Of a stretch of 8,605 nt of DNA, positions 6,401-8,605 are shown piece by piece (within the stretch, counting starts at the first letter, position 1; each line of letters opens with the position of its first letter). Under the pieces are notes generated by a model, which saw only the letters and a list, made by a program, of their open reading frames with translations, did not search any database and had not been told where the DNA came from. The DNA comes from an archaeon. Lineage in GTDB: Archaea > Methanobacteriota > Methanobacteria > Methanobacteriales > Methanobacteriaceae. The stretch is from assembly GCA_024409145.1 (NCBI GenBank), contig JAKSUF010000054.1, positions 1 through 8,605 of the forward strand, given 5' to 3'. The position numbers were made by a program, and so were the translations under genes.

Positions 6401-7994
6401 TTTAAAAAATAATGTTTCTATGAATGTTTTACTTAAAGAAGAGAAAAATAATCTTACAATAAACATTCAATTTTCAGAGCCTATCAATGAATTAGTTAAT
6501 ATAACTATTTCTGGAAAACAATATACTATAGAAACAGTTAATGGTAGAGCAAGTTTGTTCTTAGATGATTTAGACTATGGAACTCATGAAATTGTGGTAT
6601 CTTTTGTAGATAATAATTATGAAAACATATACAAAAATTACACAATTCAAACTACTGTATACAAAAGTAAAATCATTCAAGATAAAATTGAATATACTCA
6701 AGAAGGAATAGTTTATAGTGTTAATCTAACTAAATTAGATAATTCTCCAATTATAGGTAAAGAACTCACATTCATAATCAATAATAAAGAATATAAAAAT
6801 ACCACTAATCAAAATGGAACTGCATTTGTATTATTTGAATTAACCAATGGAAATTATCCAATTAAAGTAACATTTGAAGGTTATGATAATATTATTGGAT
6901 ATTCTTTAAATAATAATTTAATCATTGATAGACCAATAGTTAAAATTCAAGATGTTAATGTTCCAAAAGAAATAGGAGTTTATGAGAACAATTATATCAA
7001 TTTAACATTTAGTGATACTGCTAATGGGAATTTGATTATTCTAATTGATAATAAAGAATATTTAAATAATCATTTTACATCCAATTATTTTGAGGTTCCA
7101 TTAAATGATTTAAAAATTGGAAAACATGAAATCATTATAAATTATACTGGTGTTGAAGGTTACAAATATTATAACTCATTTAATATATCAATAGTCAAAT
7201 CCAATCCAAAAATTGATATTTTATATGATAAATGTTATACAAATTACGAAACATTATTTACATTTAATTTACCAACTTATGCAACAGGTTATATTTTTGT
7301 AGATATTGAAGGAAAACATTATTATTCAAAAATCATTAATGGAAAAGCAGATATTATAATTGATGGTTTAAGTGAAGGTAATAAATATTTATTTTATTAT
7401 TATGATTCAGATGAAAATTACAATGCTTTAAACGGAAATATCAATTTTGAAGTTATTAATAAGTTTAAATTAAATTCAAATGAAAATATTACAATGCTTT
7501 ATACTGATGGATCTACTTATAAAGTAAAACTTCTAAATTCAGATGATAGCATTGTTGAAAATGCCACTGTTGTAATTAAAATTGATGGAAAATCATATAA
7601 TGTAAAAACAGATAAAAATGGTTGGGCATCTCTTAAAATAACTTTAAAACCTAAAACTTATACAATTTCTGCTAGTTATGATAATGTTAAAGTTTCAAAC
7701 AAAGTTATAGTGAAATCCATTTTAAAATCAACAAATTACACAATTAAAAAATCTGCAAAAAGATTAACTGTAAAAGCAACATTAAGTAAAGTTAAAGGAA
7801 AATATTTGAAAAGTAAAAAAGTAACTTTCAAATTCAATGGTAAAACATATACAGCTAAAACAAATAGCAAAGGAGTTGCACAATTAACAATTAGTAAAAA
7901 TATGATTAAAAAGCTTAAAATTAATAAAAAATATTCTATGCAAATTAGCTATTTAAAAGATACAATTAAAAAAGTAGTTTTGGTTAAGAAATAA
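3465..7994 (+). CDS. Adhesin-like protein with papain-family (C1) cysteine peptidase and lectin-like domains
   Basis: This 1509-residue secreted protein has a signal peptide with likely cleavage after Ala26 (SYA). The beta-helix at about 47-380 opens with a typical cap (IYVNASN, then IADGEY) and has GGAI-type rungs at 163, 196, 221, 250, 300, 326 and 353. A C1 peptidase domain spans about 410-630. Gln428 is the oxyanion-hole residue, Cys434 the nucleophile (SGNCWSF), His575 the base (SNHAVTIVGW), and Asn607 lies in KNSWG; these match papain Q19, C25, H159 and N175, so activity is expected. Papain Cys22 is replaced by Ser431. A lectin-like domain of the kind that follows C1 domains in surface proteins covers about 645-803. 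Six Ig-like repeats (about 808-1333), a Big_1-like unit (1335-1418, YTDGSTYKV) and a Lys-rich tail (1420-1509, 26 Lys, one Asp) complete it. No I29-type propeptide is visible. The lectin-like call rests on pattern resemblance. The substrate is unknown: wall peptides, other surface proteins or host/bacterial proteins are all possible. Confidence 0.9.
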   Translation: MFKFKKLTISLVLILFIFLFISQSYALDNETINTLDIEDSLGDASTTEIYVNASNEENGTGEKLNPYKNLETVKMEAGHTVHIADGEYTYKSFNSLNNITLIGEHTDKTIIKCNNLEITANNLILRNLTIIGATFKNQGNFTAQNTIFKNSKGKVIDEYRNSYGGCIYTSYRSNDNEKHLISLTDCYFINNSAEYGGAIYIDKGDLDITRCYFLNNTAYNYGGAIAISYANKVTIKKSRFDNDNSKEDAGGAIYSMCSTLTVNDVNITNCSSTFGAGITALNTKLDIDNLNAYNNIAKYNGGAIYQMYSTSLITSSNFINNSATNGGALFLDNITSLFLNNNQFINNSAKACGGAIYSLLNKEYSNINNTYKNNSAIENNDTYTTSTINNIILSSNHTTIHYTPQNDIVLGDYYNLVEHGYVSPVKDQQDSGNCWSFSVIAALESCILKAINKTYDLSEENMKNVMASFSDYGWKVDVNNGGYDDMAIGYLVGWLGPINDSDDKFDDSGALSPVLNQLFQIQNVVYIKRNNYLDNDGIKEAILKYGAVSTGIYYSGLYLNDYNYYYYDNIMPSNHAVTIVGWDDNYSRYNFGNINTPAGDGAFIVKNSWGTDWSKGGYFYVSYYDRKFAQVGENEVSYTFILNDTIKYDKNYQYDVAGKTDYLITGEKTLWYQNIFNATDNEYLAAVSTYFTELTDWEVSIFVNNIFKTSTSGTSNPGYYTINLGDLIHLNKGDEFKVVFKITAEEHAKIPILEEQYINKVPFGYGVSFFSKDGENWTDLYKFEFSDFNRRCISQVACIKAFTIFDTLNSTIKLDISDRGIDSINIKAIVCDPYNQLINSGNVTFTIEGIEYTVNVVNGIAQLNHRLKNNTDSIIYAIFNNENYYSSSNSTEIKFYTSNIKLDIKDVKYGQLILANITLIDNESNELSDDINLTVANETYLVHIEGNKLFYVPKILDIGSYNATLKYKDNIIKQNEFKILKNNVSMNVLLKEEKNNLTINIQFSEPINELVNITISGKQYTIETVNGRASLFLDDLDYGTHEIVVSFVDNNYENIYKNYTIQTTVYKSKIIQDKIEYTQEGIVYSVNLTKLDNSPIIGKELTFIINNKEYKNTTNQNGTAFVLFELTNGNYPIKVTFEGYDNIIGYSLNNNLIIDRPIVKIQDVNVPKEIGVYENNYINLTFSDTANGNLIILIDNKEYLNNHFTSNYFEVPLNDLKIGKHEIIINYTGVEGYKYYNSFNISIVKSNPKIDILYDKCYTNYETLFTFNLPTYATGYIFVDIEGKHYYSKIINGKADIIIDGLSEGNKYLFYYYDSDENYNALNGNINFEVINKFKLNSNENITMLYTDGSTYKVKLLNSDDSIVENATVVIKIDGKSYNVKTDKNGWASLKITLKPKTYTISASYDNVKVSNKVIVKSILKSTNYTIKKSAKRLTVKATLSKVKGKYLKSKKVTFKFNGKTYTAKTNSKGVAQLTISKNMIKKLKINKKYSMQISYLKDTIKKVVLVKK
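4029..4511 (+). repeat. Three perfect 15-bp copies inside the beta-helix coding region
   Basis: ATAAATAACTCTGCA occurs at 4029-4043, 4419-4433 and 4497-4511, always in the same reading frame, encoding part of the INNSA turn. The offsets are 390 and 78 nt, or 130 and 26 codons, which are five rungs and one rung of a 26-residue period. A diverged version (CTAAATAACACTGCA) lies near 4104-4118. Each copy is followed shortly by a GGTGGAGCA-like GGA codon run. The pattern reflects beta-helix rung duplication and leaves short homology for rung gain or loss. Confidence 0.7.
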
Positions 7995-7995
7995 T

Positions 7996-7999
7996 GAGG
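7996..7999 (+). promoter_or_regulatory. Ribosome binding site of gene 3 (GAGG)
   Basis: GAGG lies seven bases before the ATG at 8007 and only one base after the stop codon of gene 2. With a 12-nt intergenic gap there is no room for a separate promoter between the two genes, so co-transcription or translational coupling with gene 2 is likely. Confidence 0.75.
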
Positions 8000-8006
8000 G
8001 AACACA

Positions 8007-8605
8007 ATGAATAAGAAAAATATATTAATTTTATTAGTTCTATTATGTTTCATACTTTCAGTAGGTACTGTGTCAGCACATGCAGACCCTAAGGAAAACC
8101 CACGTATTACATTTATTGATCAACAAGAAATTCAAAATAGTACAGATGGAGTTTCCGAGGATGTTAACTTTAGAATGTCAATAGTACAAATACATGAAGT
8201 GAGAAATGTAACTGTTACTGCTCAACATATTGAGTCTCGTGAATATTATTTAAATAAAACGGATAATAATCCAAGTGATGGTTGGTCTATATTGTGGGAT
8301 ACTTCCAATTCCCCAAATGGAGAATATTGGATTGAAGCACATACTAAAGATGTAGAAACTAATGAAGGAACTGCAGGATTTAAATTAATACTCAATAATA
8401 TTCCAAAAGAATCACAAATAATCATGGATAATTTAACAACATTTGTTAATAAGTCAACCAGTATTTATGCATATCTTTCTAACAAGAATTCTACCCCTCT
8501 TCAAGATAAAAATGTAGAGTTCATAATTGATGGAGAAACATATTCAACAAAAACAACATCTAATGGTTATGCAACAATTTCATTTACTCCAAAAGAAGTT
8601 AAAGA
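8007..8605 (+). CDS. Secreted Ig-like repeat protein, N-terminal part (runs off the window)
   Basis: An open frame of 199 codons plus two bases continues past the window end. The start ATG follows GAGG by seven bases. Residues 1-24 form a signal peptide (MNKKN, then a Leu/Ile-rich core, ending VSA), with Ala24 or Ala26 as the likely cleavage site. Residues about 33-128 form a first Ig-like beta-sandwich, with WSILWDTSNSPNGEYWIEA at 94-112. Residues about 131-199 begin a second Ig-like unit of the same kind as in the two upstream proteins (VEFIIDGETYSTKT, then NGYATISFTP). Unlike its neighbours it has no beta-helix after the signal peptide, so it may be a shorter Ig-only surface protein or stalk. 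Total length, C-terminal anchoring and function cannot be judged from the fragment. Being 12 nt downstream of the peptidase gene, it probably shares its transcript. Confidence 0.85.
   Translation, partial: MNKKNILILLVLLCFILSVGTVSAHADPKENPRITFIDQQEIQNSTDGVSEDVNFRMSIVQIHEVRNVTVTAQHIESREYYLNKTDNNPSDGWSILWDTSNSPNGEYWIEAHTKDVETNEGTAGFKLILNNIPKESQIIMDNLTTFVNKSTSIYAYLSNKNSTPLQDKNVEFIIDGETYSTKTTSNGYATISFTPKEVK

Overview
The window is very AT-rich and all of its genes lie on the + strand. They encode large secreted proteins built from Asn-rich parallel beta-helix repeats, Ig-like repeats and a Lys-rich C-terminal module. Together with GGAG/GAGG ribosome binding sites and the family resemblance of the proteins, this points to a methanogenic archaeon of the Methanobacteriaceae, most likely Methanobrevibacter (Methanosphaera is the alternative). 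Such organisms carry many 'adhesin-like proteins' (ALPs) displayed on a pseudomurein wall. The assignment rests on protein style; no rRNA or marker gene is present.

Layout. Bases 1-380 form a non-coding, A/T-dominated region. It holds a series of TAGTATTA-type words at a 32-nt spacing, then a 27-28 nt direct duplication just before the first gene. Bases 381-3386 encode a 1001-residue adhesin-like protein: signal peptide, beta-helix, Ig-like repeats and basic C-terminal module. A 78-nt gap follows. It contains a 13-nt-periodic repeat that copies the end of the first gene, and then a 7-bp hairpin with a T8 tract that runs directly into the ribosome binding site of the second gene. Bases 3465-7994 encode a 1509-residue protein with a papain-type (C1) cysteine peptidase domain between an N-terminal beta-helix and a lectin-like domain, followed by about six Ig-like repeats and the same C-terminal module. 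After only 12 nt a third secreted Ig-like protein starts at 8007 and runs off the window.

How they may work together. All three products have signal peptides and should act outside the membrane. The first two share a homologous C-terminal region of about 260 residues that ends in a segment with a net charge of about +26 and almost no acidic residues. I infer that this is a common wall- or surface-association module holding two different 'heads': a plain beta-helix adhesin and a beta-helix plus cysteine peptidase. The short gaps suggest shared transcription, possibly attenuated between genes 1 and 2. The gene families are known in kind. The less ordinary material is the phased upstream repeats, the terminator-like element abutting a ribosome binding site, the duplicated gene tail, and the extreme charge of the shared C-terminus.
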